A DNA stretch of 64,000 nucleotides from an uncultured Bacteroidales bacterium (GCA_934680015.1 CAKUSP010000005.1:71065-135064), one strand, 5' to 3'. Numbered from the stretch's first letter, positions 32,590 to 42,993 are shown. Numbers and translations are program-made. The notes: generated by a model not told the origin, from the letters alone.

Positions 32590-33645
32590 ATGGATAGACA
32601 ACAGATATTACAAGTTTTGAAGGAAGTGATTCATCCCGGCAGACAGAGCAGGAATATAGTGGATTTGGGTATGGTTCACGAGGTGAAATGTGATAATGTC
32701 CATATAGAAGTGGTGCTGGGTTTTCCTAAACGCAGAGACCCACTTACGGAGTATTTGGTGGGAGCAACCAGAGCCGCTTTAATAAGGGCATATCCAGGAG
32801 TGGATGCAGAAGTAAAGGCCATAGTTGTAGAGGAGTCGGCTCCGAAGAAAAAGCCACAGGAACTGGATGACGCTCAGTTAAAGCATGTTAAACATATTAT
32901 AGGCATTGCATCAGGAAAAGGTGGAGTAGGGAAAAGCACAGTGGCAGTGAATCTTGCGATAGCGTTGGCGCGATTAGGCTATAAAGTAGGATTGGCCGAT
33001 GCCGATGTGTACGGGCCAAGCGTGCCGACCATGACAGGCACAGAAGACATTCAGCCCGATGCTGTGGAAGAAAACGGGCAGACACTTATCCTTCCCATTG
33101 AAAAATACGGAGTGGAATGGATGTCCATAGGCTATTTCGCTTCAGAAGGACAGGCTCTTATCTGGCGCGGACCTATGGCGTGCAATGCGTTGAAGCAGAT
33201 GATTTTACAAGTTAAATGGGGCGAACTTGACTTTCTTTTGATAGATATGCCTCCTGGAACCGGAGACATTCATATCACTTTAGTGGGTGATATCCCTATG
33301 GAGAGCGCCATTATCGTTACCACACCTCAAAAGGTGGCATTGGCCGATGTGCTGAAAGGCATAAATATGTTTCAAAATGAGAATGTGCACAGGCGCATAT
33401 TGGGATTGGTAGAAAATATGTCATGGTTTACTCCTGCTCAGCACCCCGATGAAAAGTACTATCTGTTTGGAAGAGATGGCGGAGTGAATATGGCTCGGGA
33501 ATGTGGGCTTGACCTGCTTCAGCAGATCCCTCTTGTTCAAAGCGTGATGCAGCGGGCAGATAGCGGCGAACCGATAGCCCTAAGCGATGGGCCTGATGCA
33601 GAGGCGTTTAAAGAATTGGCAGAAAAAGTGGCAAAACAGGCTTAA
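32590..33645 (+). CDS. mrp: Iron-sulfur cluster carrier ATPase, Mrp/NBP35 family
   Basis: A 351-residue protein with an N-terminal MIP18/DUF59 domain (about 1-80) and a deviant Walker A P-loop domain starting IGIASGKGGVGKSTVAVNLA (about 109-128), DADVYGPSVPTM and LLIDMPPGTGDIHIT. Such proteins hold and transfer Fe-S clusters to apo-proteins. The CxxC found in many Mrp proteins is not seen near the NMSWFTPAQ loop; Bacteroidota versions commonly have this variant. The stop is 2 bases before mutS. Confidence 0.93.
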   Translation: MDRQQILQVLKEVIHPGRQSRNIVDLGMVHEVKCDNVHIEVVLGFPKRRDPLTEYLVGATRAALIRAYPGVDAEVKAIVVEESAPKKKPQELDDAQLKHVKHIIGIASGKGGVGKSTVAVNLAIALARLGYKVGLADADVYGPSVPTMTGTEDIQPDAVEENGQTLILPIEKYGVEWMSIGYFASEGQALIWRGPMACNALKQMILQVKWGELDFLLIDMPPGTGDIHITLVGDIPMESAIIVTTPQKVALADVLKGINMFQNENVHRRILGLVENMSWFTPAQHPDEKYYLFGRDGGVNMARECGLDLLQQIPLVQSVMQRADSGEPIALSDGPDAEAFKELAEKVAKQA

Positions 33646-33647
33646 CT

Positions 33648-36239
33648 ATGGGAAAGAAGACTGAAGATACACCTATGCTGAAACAGTACTTTGCTGTTAA
33701 GGCACAGCATCCGGAGGCTATGCTTCTTTATCGCGTGGGCGATTTTTATGAAACCTATTCGGATGATGCTCTTATAGCCAGTAAGGTACTTGGTTTGGTT
33801 CTTACTAAGCGTTCAAATGGTGATAAGGAACCTACTCCCATGGCGGGCTTTCCCCATCATGCCATAGAAACATATCTTCAGAAACTGGTTCGCGCCGGCT
33901 ATAAGGTCGCGATATGTGACCAGCTTGAAGATCCGGCCCTTGTAAAGACTAAACTCGTAAAGCGTGGTGTCACTGAGATTTTGACTCCCGGAATAGCGTT
34001 CGGGGAAGGTATGCTTGAACAGAAGGAGCATAACTTCCTGGTAGGGTTGGATTTTGACAATAACCTTTGTGGCGCGGCTTTTCTGGATGTATCCACGGGT
34101 ACATTTCAAGTGGCTCAAGGGAGTATTGAATATATATCAGCATTACTTAATTCGTTCAAGGCAAAAGAATTAGTGGTAAAGCGCGAGTTAAGGACTTCCG
34201 TTAGTGAAAAGTTCCCGGATTATTACATCTCGTGTATAGACGAGTGGGCTTTCGTTTACGATTCTGATTATGAAAAACTATGCAGGCAATTTGATGTCAA
34301 GAGTCTAAAGGGTTTCGGTGTAGAGTCGTTCCCTTTGGCTTTGTGTGCCGCCGGGGCACTGCTCTTTTATCTCGAACAGACCCAGCATGTCGGACTTAAG
34401 AATATATGTAGCATATCCCGTATCGATGAAGGAAAATTCGTGTGGATGGACCAATTCACATTCCGTAACCTTGAAGTATTTTCTTCTTCTGCGGGAAAAG
34501 AAGGCTCGAGCCTTGTAGAGTGCATAGACAGATGCCTTACCCCTATGGGGGCGCGTCTTTTGCGCTCTTGGCTTACCATGCCCATTTTCTCAATCCCTCA
34601 ACTAAATGCCCGTTATGATATTGTCCAATTCTTCATGGATAACGATGGCGCGTTTGCTGAATGCCAATTGCATCTGCAGGATGTAGGGGATTTGGAGCGC
34701 ATAATATCGCGTGCTGCCACGGGCAAGATTCAGCCACGAGAGATGAAATCCCTGTCTCGCTCTCTAAAACAGATGACACCTATAGCCCAATTGGCAAATA
34801 CTTCACAAGTGGAAGCCTTGGTATCATTAGGTAAAAACATGGATGGATGCGAGGCTTTGATAGAAAGAATCGACAGAACATTATCGGATAACCCTGCGAC
34901 GCAAGTGGGAAAGGGAGAAGTGATAGCTTCTGGGGTAGATGCCGAACTGGATGAGTTAAGGATTATATCTAAAGGCGGAAAGGACTATCTGATGGAACTT
35001 CAGCGCACAGAAGCCGAGCGTACTGGTATAAGTTCCTTAAAGATAGGCTATAACAATGTGTTCGGCTACTATATAGAAGTAAGGAATTCATCTAAGGATA
35101 AGGTTCCGCCAGAGTGGATTCGGAAACAGACACTTGTCAATGCCGAGAGGTACATCACAGAGGAACTTAAGAATTACGAAGAGAAAATTCTAGGAGCAGA
35201 GGGCAGAATATACGAATTGGAATCCAAGATTTATTCCGATTTGGTTTCGTACATAGGAAAGTTTATAAAGACCATACAGCGTAATTGCGGAGTCGTGGCT
35301 CAGGTGGATGTGCTTCAGGGCTTTGCACAGCAGGCTTTAGATAGGAATTATTGCCGTCCGCAGCTTGATGACTCGACAACATTAGACATTAAGGCCGGTA
35401 GGCACCCTGTGATAGAATGCAACATGCCGATTGGCCAGGAATATGTTCCAAATGACCTACACCTTGATAGCAAAAAGGAACAGATTATGATTCTAACAGG
35501 GCCAAATATGTCAGGTAAGTCTGCTCTTTTGCGCCAGAGTGCTCTCATTGTGCTTATGGGGCAGATAGGATCGTTCGTCCCTGCCCAAAGCGCTCATTTC
35601 GGTGTTTTCGATAAGATATTTACGCGTGTGGGGGCGAGTGACAATATATCTAAGGGAGAATCCACTTTCATGGTAGAGATGCTGGAGACTTCTATGATCT
35701 TGCATAATCTAAGTGCGCGTTCACTTGTACTTTTGGATGAGATAGGCCGAGGTACTTCCACTTATGATGGCATGTCGATAGCTCGTGGAATCGTGGAGTA
35801 TATTTATAAATACGGGAAAGGTGCCAAGACATTATTTGCTACTCATTATCACGAGCTTAATGATTTGGCGGATGAATACCCTCGCGTAGTCAATTACCAT
35901 GTTGCTGTAAAGGAAGAAGGGAAAAATATAGTGTTTTTACGAAAATTGCTCCCAGGAGGGGTAGCTCATAGTTTCGGAATCCATGTAGCGAGAATGGCAG
36001 GGATGCCAAAAGAGGTAATAGAGGTCGCTGAGAGGACTCTACATAATCTTGAAATGGGGGGTGCTTCAAATGCTGGTGGGAACGCGTCTTCGGAAATGCA
36101 ACTATCCCTTTTCCAACTCGATGATCCTGTGTTGAGTTCTGTTAGGGATCAGCTTTCCGATGCTGATCTTAATAATATGACTCCACTTCAAGCATTTGAT
36201 CTGCTTAGACATTTAAAAGAGGAGTTGGGAGTAGTATGA
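33648..36239 (+). CDS. mutS: DNA mismatch repair protein MutS
   Basis: An 863-residue MutS1 protein. The mismatch-reading motif GDFYETYSDDA lies near residue 30 (Phe and Glu of FYE). The connector, lever and clamp regions follow, then the ATPase with Walker A TGPNMSGKSALLRQ (about 617-630), DNISKGESTFMVEM and Walker B LVLLDEIGRGTSTYDG, and a helix-turn-helix dimer region (AGMPKEVIEVAE). The domain set and length are standard. It overlaps the next gene's start by 4 bases (ATGA). Confidence 0.98.
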   Translation: MGKKTEDTPMLKQYFAVKAQHPEAMLLYRVGDFYETYSDDALIASKVLGLVLTKRSNGDKEPTPMAGFPHHAIETYLQKLVRAGYKVAICDQLEDPALVKTKLVKRGVTEILTPGIAFGEGMLEQKEHNFLVGLDFDNNLCGAAFLDVSTGTFQVAQGSIEYISALLNSFKAKELVVKRELRTSVSEKFPDYYISCIDEWAFVYDSDYEKLCRQFDVKSLKGFGVESFPLALCAAGALLFYLEQTQHVGLKNICSISRIDEGKFVWMDQFTFRNLEVFSSSAGKEGSSLVECIDRCLTPMGARLLRSWLTMPIFSIPQLNARYDIVQFFMDNDGAFAECQLHLQDVGDLERIISRAATGKIQPREMKSLSRSLKQMTPIAQLANTSQVEALVSLGKNMDGCEALIERIDRTLSDNPATQVGKGEVIASGVDAELDELRIISKGGKDYLMELQRTEAERTGISSLKIGYNNVFGYYIEVRNSSKDKVPPEWIRKQTLVNAERYITEELKNYEEKILGAEGRIYELESKIYSDLVSYIGKFIKTIQRNCGVVAQVDVLQGFAQQALDRNYCRPQLDDSTTLDIKAGRHPVIECNMPIGQEYVPNDLHLDSKKEQIMILTGPNMSGKSALLRQSALIVLMGQIGSFVPAQSAHFGVFDKIFTRVGASDNISKGESTFMVEMLETSMILHNLSARSLVLLDEIGRGTSTYDGMSIARGIVEYIYKYGKGAKTLFATHYHELNDLADEYPRVVNYHVAVKEEGKNIVFLRKLLPGGVAHSFGIHVARMAGMPKEVIEVAERTLHNLEMGGASNAGGNASSEMQLSLFQLDDPVLSSVRDQLSDADLNNMTPLQAFDLLRHLKEELGVV

Positions 36240-38413
36240 ACAGGAGGAGCATTATGGTACTAGTGTTCTGTGTAGTAGGCTCTTTATTTAGGGTCTATGC
36301 ACAAGAAAAAGTGGATACACTTTCGGCTGCTATAGTGCGAACAGACAAGGAAAAACTCGCAGCAAGGTCTCAAACAAGCATGCAAAAACTCGATACTGTT
36401 AAGATTAGAAGAGGCTTTGCTGTATTGGGAAGTCCGGATTTGATAAAAACACTTCAGATGTTTCCAGGAGTGTCCAGTGGAACTGAACTTTCAAGCGGAC
36501 TTTATGTTAGAGGTGGAGATGGATCAGATAATTTATTCCTTTTAGATGGGGTGCCACTGTATCAGGTAAGTCATGTGATAGGGCTGTTTTCTTCTTTTAA
36601 CACTGATGTTACAGAGGATGTCGAATTTTATAAAGGAGGATTTCCTGCTAGATATGGAGGACGACTTTCTTCTGTAGTGGATGTGGGCGTTAAGACAGGC
36701 AGTTTTACAAAATGGAAAGGCAGTGCTTCATTGGGGTTAATAGATGGCCGAATTCAAATAGAAGGCCCTATTGTTAAGAATAAGACAAGCATTAATATAG
36801 GTGTTAGGCGCACTTGGCTTGATCTGATAAAATCTTTAGCAATGGGAGTGGTTCGATTGCGAGGAAATTCTGAAAATATAGAAGACGTCATGAGTTACAC
36901 GCATTATGACTTTGGCGATGTAAACTTAAAGTTGACACACCTCCTTGGAGAAACAGGGAAATTGAGCTTCTCTGCATACTATGGGCATGATGTTCTTTCC
37001 GCAAAGGGTAATATGAATTCGGAAACCGATTCGGACTCGGAGTCACATCTGGCAACGCGTCTTAAATGGGGAAATATATTATCTTCTTTTCGTTTTGAGA
37101 AGTTTTGGCCACAAAACGGATGGTCTACGGACACAAAACTATACTATACGAATTACACCTCTGACATAAGAATGGATACATATGTAAAGGAAATATCGAC
37201 ATCCGATGATGAGCCATCGCAAAAAACGGAAATTAACCTAAACGAGTGTGATTTATCGAGAATCCATGATGTAGGTCTTTCTTCCGATTGGCTTTTCGAT
37301 AGAGTGGATGGACATCATGTTCGAGTAGGTATTGGCGCAGTAGGGCATATGTATGATCCGTATCGTAAGTTGGATATGGAATTGAAAATGAATAATATGA
37401 AATACGATGAACTCCATAATGCTAATTCTGTAGAGTATTTGGGTGCAGAGGTGGGTCTTTACATTGAAGATGAGATTAATTTAGTCGATCATTTAGTGGC
37501 AAATTTCGGCCTTCGGGAGTCAGCATATTTCGTTAAGGGTAGTTTTTATAATAGTTTGGAGCCTCGATTGGCCCTTAAGTATGATGTAAATAAAAAATTT
37601 ACATTAAAGACTTCTTATGCCAGAATGAGCCAATTTTCGCATCTTGTATCTGCATGTTACATGGATTTGCCGTCGAATTTGTGGATGCCTTCTACTTCCA
37701 AGGTAAAGCCTATGTCTTCGGATCAATTCGTGCTAGGAGCTACGTTCCATCCTTCGGGAGAATGGATGGTGGATGTGGAGGCTTTCTACAAGAAAATGAA
37801 CCATTTGTACGAATATAATGGGACTAACACTTTTCTGCCAAGTCTAGACAGATGGGAAATGGATTACATGGAAGGGCAAGGAAGAGCTTATGGTGCTGAA
37901 TTGTCTGTGGAGTATTCCGCGCAGAAGTTCTCGGGTGCATTGTATTATACTCTCTCATGCAGCGAAAGACTTTTCCCGTCATATTATTACACCTGGTTTC
38001 CAGACAGAAATGACAATAGGCATAAACTCACGCTTAATGCAAGTTATCGCTTTAGCCGTAATTTTGAAGTTTATGCTTGCTGGACCTATCACACAGGGAA
38101 TCGTTTTACAGCTGCCAGTTCTGTAACATGGAACACTTCTGAAGAAGATGGTTCGTATGAGTCTCCGACATATATCTACAGTATGCCGAATAACTATCAT
38201 TTGCCAGATTACCACAGGTTGGATGTAGGATTAAATTGGCATAAAAGAATGGCTAATGGGAAGAGTCGTACACTTAATATAAGTGTGTATAATGCTTATA
38301 ACCGCTTGAATGCCTTTTTCGGGTCGGTCGATGTGGCTGCTGATAAGATAGTGGGAATCGCGTATGGGATAGTTCCGATTATTCCTAGCATAAGTTATAT
38401 GTGGAGGTTTTAG
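36236..38413 (+). CDS. TonB-dependent receptor paired with a DUF4249 lipoprotein
   Basis: A 725-residue outer-membrane receptor. A signal peptide ends near VYAQ. A short linker leads to a plug domain with LIKTLQMFPGVSSGTELSSG, LYVRGGDGSDNLFLLDGVPL and EDVEFYKGGFPARYGGRLSS; the rest is a barrel ending VPIIPSISYMWRF. No carboxypeptidase-regulatory domain is seen at the N-terminus. The start overlaps the mutS stop (ATGA), and a DUF4249 lipoprotein begins 2 bases after its stop. TonB receptor plus DUF4249 pairs are common in Bacteroidota. The substrate is unknown. Confidence 0.9.
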   Translation: MNRRSIMVLVFCVVGSLFRVYAQEKVDTLSAAIVRTDKEKLAARSQTSMQKLDTVKIRRGFAVLGSPDLIKTLQMFPGVSSGTELSSGLYVRGGDGSDNLFLLDGVPLYQVSHVIGLFSSFNTDVTEDVEFYKGGFPARYGGRLSSVVDVGVKTGSFTKWKGSASLGLIDGRIQIEGPIVKNKTSINIGVRRTWLDLIKSLAMGVVRLRGNSENIEDVMSYTHYDFGDVNLKLTHLLGETGKLSFSAYYGHDVLSAKGNMNSETDSDSESHLATRLKWGNILSSFRFEKFWPQNGWSTDTKLYYTNYTSDIRMDTYVKEISTSDDEPSQKTEINLNECDLSRIHDVGLSSDWLFDRVDGHHVRVGIGAVGHMYDPYRKLDMELKMNNMKYDELHNANSVEYLGAEVGLYIEDEINLVDHLVANFGLRESAYFVKGSFYNSLEPRLALKYDVNKKFTLKTSYARMSQFSHLVSACYMDLPSNLWMPSTSKVKPMSSDQFVLGATFHPSGEWMVDVEAFYKKMNHLYEYNGTNTFLPSLDRWEMDYMEGQGRAYGAELSVEYSAQKFSGALYYTLSCSERLFPSYYYTWFPDRNDNRHKLTLNASYRFSRNFEVYACWTYHTGNRFTAASSVTWNTSEEDGSYESPTYIYSMPNNYHLPDYHRLDVGLNWHKRMANGKSRTLNISVYNAYNRLNAFFGSVDVAADKIVGIAYGIVPIIPSISYMWRF

Positions 38414-38415
38414 TG

Positions 38416-39294
38416 ATGAAAAGATACTTTGTTTGTATAGTTATGTTTGTGTTTTGCGTTTCGTGCGAGTACCAGTTCGATGTCGAGTCTTCTGATGAGG
38501 CTCCGAAATTATTCATCGAATCTATCGCCGGATTCGATGATAAATTGACGTATATGAAGGTAATGAAAACTACGCCTATCGGAAATCCAAGACAGAGTGG
38601 GGAAGAGTATGAGTTGCAATGGAAAAACTTAACTTTTGATGGCAAAGAAGTCCCTATGTATAAGGAGGAAGGACAGCCGTTCTATTATTATCCTGAATTA
38701 GATGACAAAACTTCAGAGATATTCTTAAAGATGAAAGCAGAAGGCATGAAAGATATCTCGGCTTATACAATAGTTCCACCTAAACCAGAGGTAAGTGTAA
38801 AATATGATCTTCTATCGGATAGAATTCTGTGGAAACTTAACATCTCGGGATCATCATATTATGCAATTGCCCTTTATCTCAAAACGGAAGGAGATGGCGG
38901 AACACTCGAGGGTAGGTGGGAAGAGGTTAGCGTGTATAATAATTTAGATGGGATGAGTCTATTGGAGATGCTCTCATCTTCTTTTAAGACGATAGAGTGG
39001 AGAACATATTTTTCTTCATATCCATTAACTCTTTTTCGCAGAGAAGAAACGGAAGGTGGCGTGCTTTCCCTAGCTTCAGATAAAATGGAAGGAGAGTATA
39101 AGGTGGAGGTATATTCGCTTTCTGACTCGGCCTATGGATATCTAAATGCTATATATAATCAAAGTAACAATTATCTGGGGATGTTAGGTTTGAGCCCTCC
39201 GAATTTCGCTTATTCTAACATAGAGGGGGGATATGGAGTCCTCGGTGCTGTGAGAAAGACAGAAAAACTTATTAGTGTTGAGTCTAATCCTTAA
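38416..39294 (+). CDS. DUF4249-type lipoprotein
   Basis: A 292-residue lipoprotein with a signal peptide and lipobox VSC (Cys near 17). The domain begins SSDEAPKLFIESIAGFDDKLT and ends with NIEGGYGVLGAVRK, matching the DUF4249 pattern in which the last strand carries the N-x-x-G-G-x-G-V-x-G motif. I take the ATG at 38416, as the GTG five codons earlier lies inside the receptor gene. It probably works as the surface-exposed or periplasmic partner of the receptor before it. Its 3' end overlaps the convergent DUF2147 gene by 11 bases. Confidence 0.78.
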   Translation: MKRYFVCIVMFVFCVSCEYQFDVESSDEAPKLFIESIAGFDDKLTYMKVMKTTPIGNPRQSGEEYELQWKNLTFDGKEVPMYKEEGQPFYYYPELDDKTSEIFLKMKAEGMKDISAYTIVPPKPEVSVKYDLLSDRILWKLNISGSSYYAIALYLKTEGDGGTLEGRWEEVSVYNNLDGMSLLEMLSSSFKTIEWRTYFSSYPLTLFRREETEGGVLSLASDKMEGEYKVEVYSLSDSAYGYLNAIYNQSNNYLGMLGLSPPNFAYSNIEGGYGVLGAVRKTEKLISVESNP

Positions 39295-39712
39295 CGCGAT
39301 GCCAATCCATCGTCCTTCCTATCCATCCTTTTTTATCTAGGGAACCATGGACTTTTAGAACATTTCCATCGACTTTCATTGTGCAATAGTAGGTTTTACC
39401 ATCGGTAGGATCATATATTTTACCATCACCATATTTATCGCCTTTTTTCTTAAGATCATGAAGCATATTTAGCCCCATGATTTCGCGTGAGCGTAATTCG
39501 GGATTAGGGTTTAGCAAATCCGTGTAAGGAATTCCATTAGGGTCTGTCGGTTCTGCGAGCCATACTATTCTCCCATTATAATGGTCACCTTCCTGATATA
39601 CTTCTACGATGGCACTACCATCGTCTAATTTCCATTTTCCGAGAACATTTTGCGCAAAAGCTCCAATAGAAGACATCACTAAGAGAGCGATAAAAAGAAA
39701 GAATCGTTTCAT
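39284..39712 (-). CDS. DUF2147-family exported protein
   Basis: A 142-residue protein with a signal peptide (MKRFFLFIALLVMSSIGAFAQ) followed by the DUF2147 core: VLGKWKLDDGSAIVEVYQEG, YNGRIVWLAEPTD, GLNMLHDLKKKGDKYGDGKI and YDPTDGKTYYCTMKVDGN. The family is periplasmic and of unknown function. The frame continues upstream of the ATG at 39712, but that stretch lies inside the tRNA-Leu gene, so it is not coding. The start is 16 bases downstream of the tRNA. Confidence 0.85.
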   Translation of the reverse strand: MKRFFLFIALLVMSSIGAFAQNVLGKWKLDDGSAIVEVYQEGDHYNGRIVWLAEPTDPNGIPYTDLLNPNPELRSREIMGLNMLHDLKKKGDKYGDGKIYDPTDGKTYYCTMKVDGNVLKVHGSLDKKGWIGRTMDWHRVKD

Positions 39713-39728
39713 AATGTGTAAAAATATG

Positions 39729-39813
39729 TGCCTCGGACGAGACTCGAACTCGTACAGCCATTTCTGGCCAAGGGATTTTAAGTCCCTCGTGTCTACCATT
39801 CCACCACCAAGGC
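39729..39813 (-). tRNA. tRNA-Leu (anticodon TAA)
   Basis: An 85-base class II tRNA. The acceptor arm GCCTTGG pairs with CCGAGGC. The D-loop region has GGTGGAATGGTAGACACG, the anticodon loop is CTTAAAA (anticodon TAA), the long variable arm is CTTGGCCAGAAATGGCTGTAC-like, and the T-arm has GAGTTCGAGTCTC. The 3' CCA is not encoded, as usual in Bacteroidota. Confidence 0.95.
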
Positions 39814-39854
39814 AACACTTATATTTTGGCAAATTTAATAATAAAAAGTTAAAT

Positions 39855-41150
39855 CTAAAAATAACGCCTCTCTTGTTTTACTAAAGAAATAAAAATAAAT
39901 AGCATAGTGGAGAAGGAAAGTAGCGATGTTCCACCATAGCTAATGAATGGCAGGGGGATTCCGATAACAGGCATCAGCTTGATAGTCATACCTATATTAA
40001 TTACAAGATGCATGAAGAAACATGCGGCTATACAGTAACCATAAATGCGAGTAAAAGGTTCACGACTCTTTTCGGAAACTTTAAGAATTTGCCATATAAG
40101 AAAGACGAATAGGGAGATAAGAACAAAACAACCCACGAATCCGAACTCTTCGCCTATAGTGCAGAAGATAAAGTCGGTGCTTTGTTCTGGGACAAAACCG
40201 AAGGTGGTTTGAGTGCCCTGTAGATATCCTTTTCCGCTAAATCCACCGGAGCCAATCGCGATAAGGGATTGGTTTACATTATATCCAGCACCCATAGGAT
40301 CTTCTTTCATCCCGAGTAGCACTTCAATACGAAGTTTCTGATGAGGTTTTAGTACATTATTGAAAATAAAGTCTGTGGAAAAAATGGTAATGGCTCCTAT
40401 TATGGCTATTAACGAGGTGGTAAGTCGTAACTGACGCCTCTTTTTAAATGAATTTGCCCCGTGTTTCCGAAGCAAGAAATAGTATATAGAGAGAATTACT
40501 ATCAAGGCGGTAAGTGGAATCCATGGAGAGAACATGATAGACATTATAAAAAGCACTATTATTAGGGCGAAAAGAGCTATCCACCAGCCCGATAAGCCCT
40601 CCCTGTAGAGGACAAACACATAGCCTAGATAGACGAGCACCGTGCCGGTTTCTTTTTCGGCCAATATCAATAGCACAGGAAGTCCGAGTATGGCAATAGT
40701 AGTTAGTATGTCTTGCCAATTTTTGACATTAAATCCATGACCTCTAAGGAAATGGGCTAATAATAGGGAAGTTGTGATTTTAGATAGTTCGCATGGTTGA
40801 AAACTAATAGGTCCTAATTTAAACCAAGACTTAGAGCCATTGACCTCACTACCTAAGAGTACAGTCAAAAATAGTAAAACTAATATAAGAAGGTATGAAG
40901 GGGTAGAAATGACTTCCCATAGGTAAGGTTTTATAAGAAAGAGAATTACAATACCGACTATTAGGGAAATGCTGGCCCACAGTAGTTGTTTTCCCGCTCT
41001 GGTACTAAGGCTAAGAAGAGGAAGATTTTCTTCAACCGTGTGTCCTGCTGCGTAAATACTAACTATTCCTGTGGCGACAAGGAGTAGATAGCAGATAATA
41101 ATCTTCCATTCAATCGTCTGTCTTATACTTCTATTTATATTGTTACCCAT
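39855..41150 (-). CDS. rodA: Rod-shape SEDS glycosyltransferase RodA
   Basis: A 431-residue polytopic membrane protein of the SEDS family, which polymerises lipid II into glycan strands in the elongation complex. Recognisable parts are LGSEVNGSKSWFKLGPISFQ with PCELSKI, the extracellular loop with DPMGAGYNVNQSLIAIGSGG, PEQSTDFIFCTIGEEFGFVG and the C-terminal LPFISYGGTSLLS. It overlaps the PBP2 gene by 1 base. It is the last gene of the mre operon. Confidence 0.96.
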   Translation of the reverse strand: MGNNINRSIRQTIEWKIIICYLLLVATGIVSIYAAGHTVEENLPLLSLSTRAGKQLLWASISLIVGIVILFLIKPYLWEVISTPSYLLILVLLFLTVLLGSEVNGSKSWFKLGPISFQPCELSKITTSLLLAHFLRGHGFNVKNWQDILTTIAILGLPVLLILAEKETGTVLVYLGYVFVLYREGLSGWWIALFALIIVLFIMSIMFSPWIPLTALIVILSIYYFLLRKHGANSFKKRRQLRLTTSLIAIIGAITIFSTDFIFNNVLKPHQKLRIEVLLGMKEDPMGAGYNVNQSLIAIGSGGFSGKGYLQGTQTTFGFVPEQSTDFIFCTIGEEFGFVGCFVLISLFVFLIWQILKVSEKSREPFTRIYGYCIAACFFMHLVINIGMTIKLMPVIGIPLPFISYGGTSLLSFSTMLFIFISLVKQERRYF

Positions 41151-42991
41151 TATTTCTTTTCCACATTCATTAGATTAGCATCACGAACATAATTTTCCAG
41201 CCAGAGTCTGGATGGAGCGATTTCTCCATTAAGATATTTTTCTATGATAAGAGAGGATAGGGGACAAGCCCAACGCGCACCGAATCCGGCGTTTTCAATG
41301 TATGCTGCAACGGCAATTTTAGGATTTTCGCGCGGTGCGAAGCAGATAAAGACTGAATGGTCGGCACCGTGCGGGTTCTCGGCGGTGCCGGTTTTCCCGC
41401 ACACATCAAGTCCCTCGATGGCGGCCAGGGTCGCGGTGCCACCAGCCCCTACTCCGGCATTCACGGCCTTCCACATTCCTTCAATCGCATTTTCAAAATA
41501 AATGGAGTCCACTTTTGTGTAGTGTTTTTCCTTGAATTTCGAATCTATCTTGACTTGATCTCCATCCTTAATTATGTGAGGTGTAATATAATACCCACGA
41601 TTGGCTATGGTAGCACAAAGATTAGCGATTTGCAATGGAGTCGCTCCTATTTCACCTTGGCCGATTGAAAGAGAAACCACTGAAGAGAATTTCCAACGAC
41701 CCTTCCCATAAAATTTATCGTATAAGCTTGATTTGGGTATAGTTCCACCCAATTCCCCAGGCACATCGCTCCCTAGCGGAGCGCCGAAACCAAAACTACA
41801 TACATAATCCCTCCATGCATCGAACGCTTCCGATGTTGAAGAGTACTGAGGATTTTCCAAAATATCCTTAAAGACATAGCAAAAGTAACTATTGCAGGAG
41901 GTCATTATGGCGTCTGTGAAATTAAGGGGAGAGCGATGTTTGTGGCATCCGAGTTTTCTGCTAGGGGTATAGTAAAATCCCATATTGCATGGATGCATGT
42001 CTCTTACTTTAAGTACACCCTCTTGTAACCCGATTAGCCCGTTCACTAATTTGAATACGGAGCCTGGCGGGTAAGAGGCTTGAACTGGGCGGTTAAAGAG
42101 AGGCTTGTCGGGATTAGACGCAAGATCTTGGTATCGGTTTCTTATATCACTAAGGTCTTGAACATCGATACCTGGACTAGTTACAAGTGCCAGTATTTCC
42201 CCGGTAGATGGCTCTATTGCAATGAGGCTTCCGCGCTTATTTTGCATAAGAGATTGGCCATATTGTTGGAGGTGAGCATCTATCGTGGTGGTTACATCCT
42301 TTCCAGGAACAGCGTGAAGGTCATCTTTTCCTTCGTTAAAGGAAGTAAGAACGCGGTTCCGTGAATCCCTAAGAAAAATGCTATATCCTTTTTCTCCACG
42401 TAAATCTTTTTCCCTAGTTGCTTCTAGTCCTGTTAGCCCAGCGTAATCTCCACTTTTATATTCTGGATGATTCTTTATGTAATCAGCATCTACTTCACCT
42501 ACATATCCCAAAAGATTACCTCCTGCGTTGAATGGGTAGTTGCGAGTGTTTCGTAATTGAGCATGAAAACCAGGAAACCAATATTGCATTTCGGCGAAAT
42601 GGACATACACCATTTCATCTACATTTTGAAGAAAAGGTAGCGTTTTATATCCTATCTTTGTTCTATATGTTCTGTAGTAGTCGAGCTTCTCTTTTAGAAA
42701 GTCTTGCCCTATTCCTAGTACTGAGCACAATGCCATAGTGTCTAGGGAGGTTATTTCCCGAGGAGTAACCATAATATCGTAGCAAGTTTTGTTTCCCACA
42801 AGTATGAGCCCATCCCTATCATGGATAATACCTCGTGGAGGGTATATGGTTTCTTTGAAGATGGAATTGTTAAGCGCGTCTGTTTTATATCTGGTGTCGA
42901 TTATTTGAATGTAAAATAATCTAGCCACTAGAATAAAGGCGGCGAAGATAAGCCCGAGTATAATTTTAGTATAACGTGAGGAATCAGACAT
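41150..42991 (-). CDS. mrdA: Penicillin-binding protein 2 (transpeptidase)
   Basis: A 613-residue class B PBP. One N-terminal transmembrane helix is followed by the pedestal domain and the transpeptidase. The three active-site motifs are intact: SVFK in PPGSVFKLVNGLIG (about 310), SCN in MTSCNSYFCYVF, and KTGT in VCGKTGTAENPHG (about 530). It crosslinks peptidoglycan with RodA during elongation. The stop overlaps the rodA start by one base and the start is 2 bases after mreD. Confidence 0.96.
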   Translation of the reverse strand: MSDSSRYTKIILGLIFAAFILVARLFYIQIIDTRYKTDALNNSIFKETIYPPRGIIHDRDGLILVGNKTCYDIMVTPREITSLDTMALCSVLGIGQDFLKEKLDYYRTYRTKIGYKTLPFLQNVDEMVYVHFAEMQYWFPGFHAQLRNTRNYPFNAGGNLLGYVGEVDADYIKNHPEYKSGDYAGLTGLEATREKDLRGEKGYSIFLRDSRNRVLTSFNEGKDDLHAVPGKDVTTTIDAHLQQYGQSLMQNKRGSLIAIEPSTGEILALVTSPGIDVQDLSDIRNRYQDLASNPDKPLFNRPVQASYPPGSVFKLVNGLIGLQEGVLKVRDMHPCNMGFYYTPSRKLGCHKHRSPLNFTDAIMTSCNSYFCYVFKDILENPQYSSTSEAFDAWRDYVCSFGFGAPLGSDVPGELGGTIPKSSLYDKFYGKGRWKFSSVVSLSIGQGEIGATPLQIANLCATIANRGYYITPHIIKDGDQVKIDSKFKEKHYTKVDSIYFENAIEGMWKAVNAGVGAGGTATLAAIEGLDVCGKTGTAENPHGADHSVFICFAPRENPKIAVAAYIENAGFGARWACPLSSLIIEKYLNGEIAPSRLWLENYVRDANLMNVEKK

Positions 42992-42993
42992 TG

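Noticed and set aside
39713..39832. 40-codon N-terminal extension of the DUF2147 protein
   Set aside because: The stretch is the tRNA-Leu gene; the signal peptide starts at 39712.
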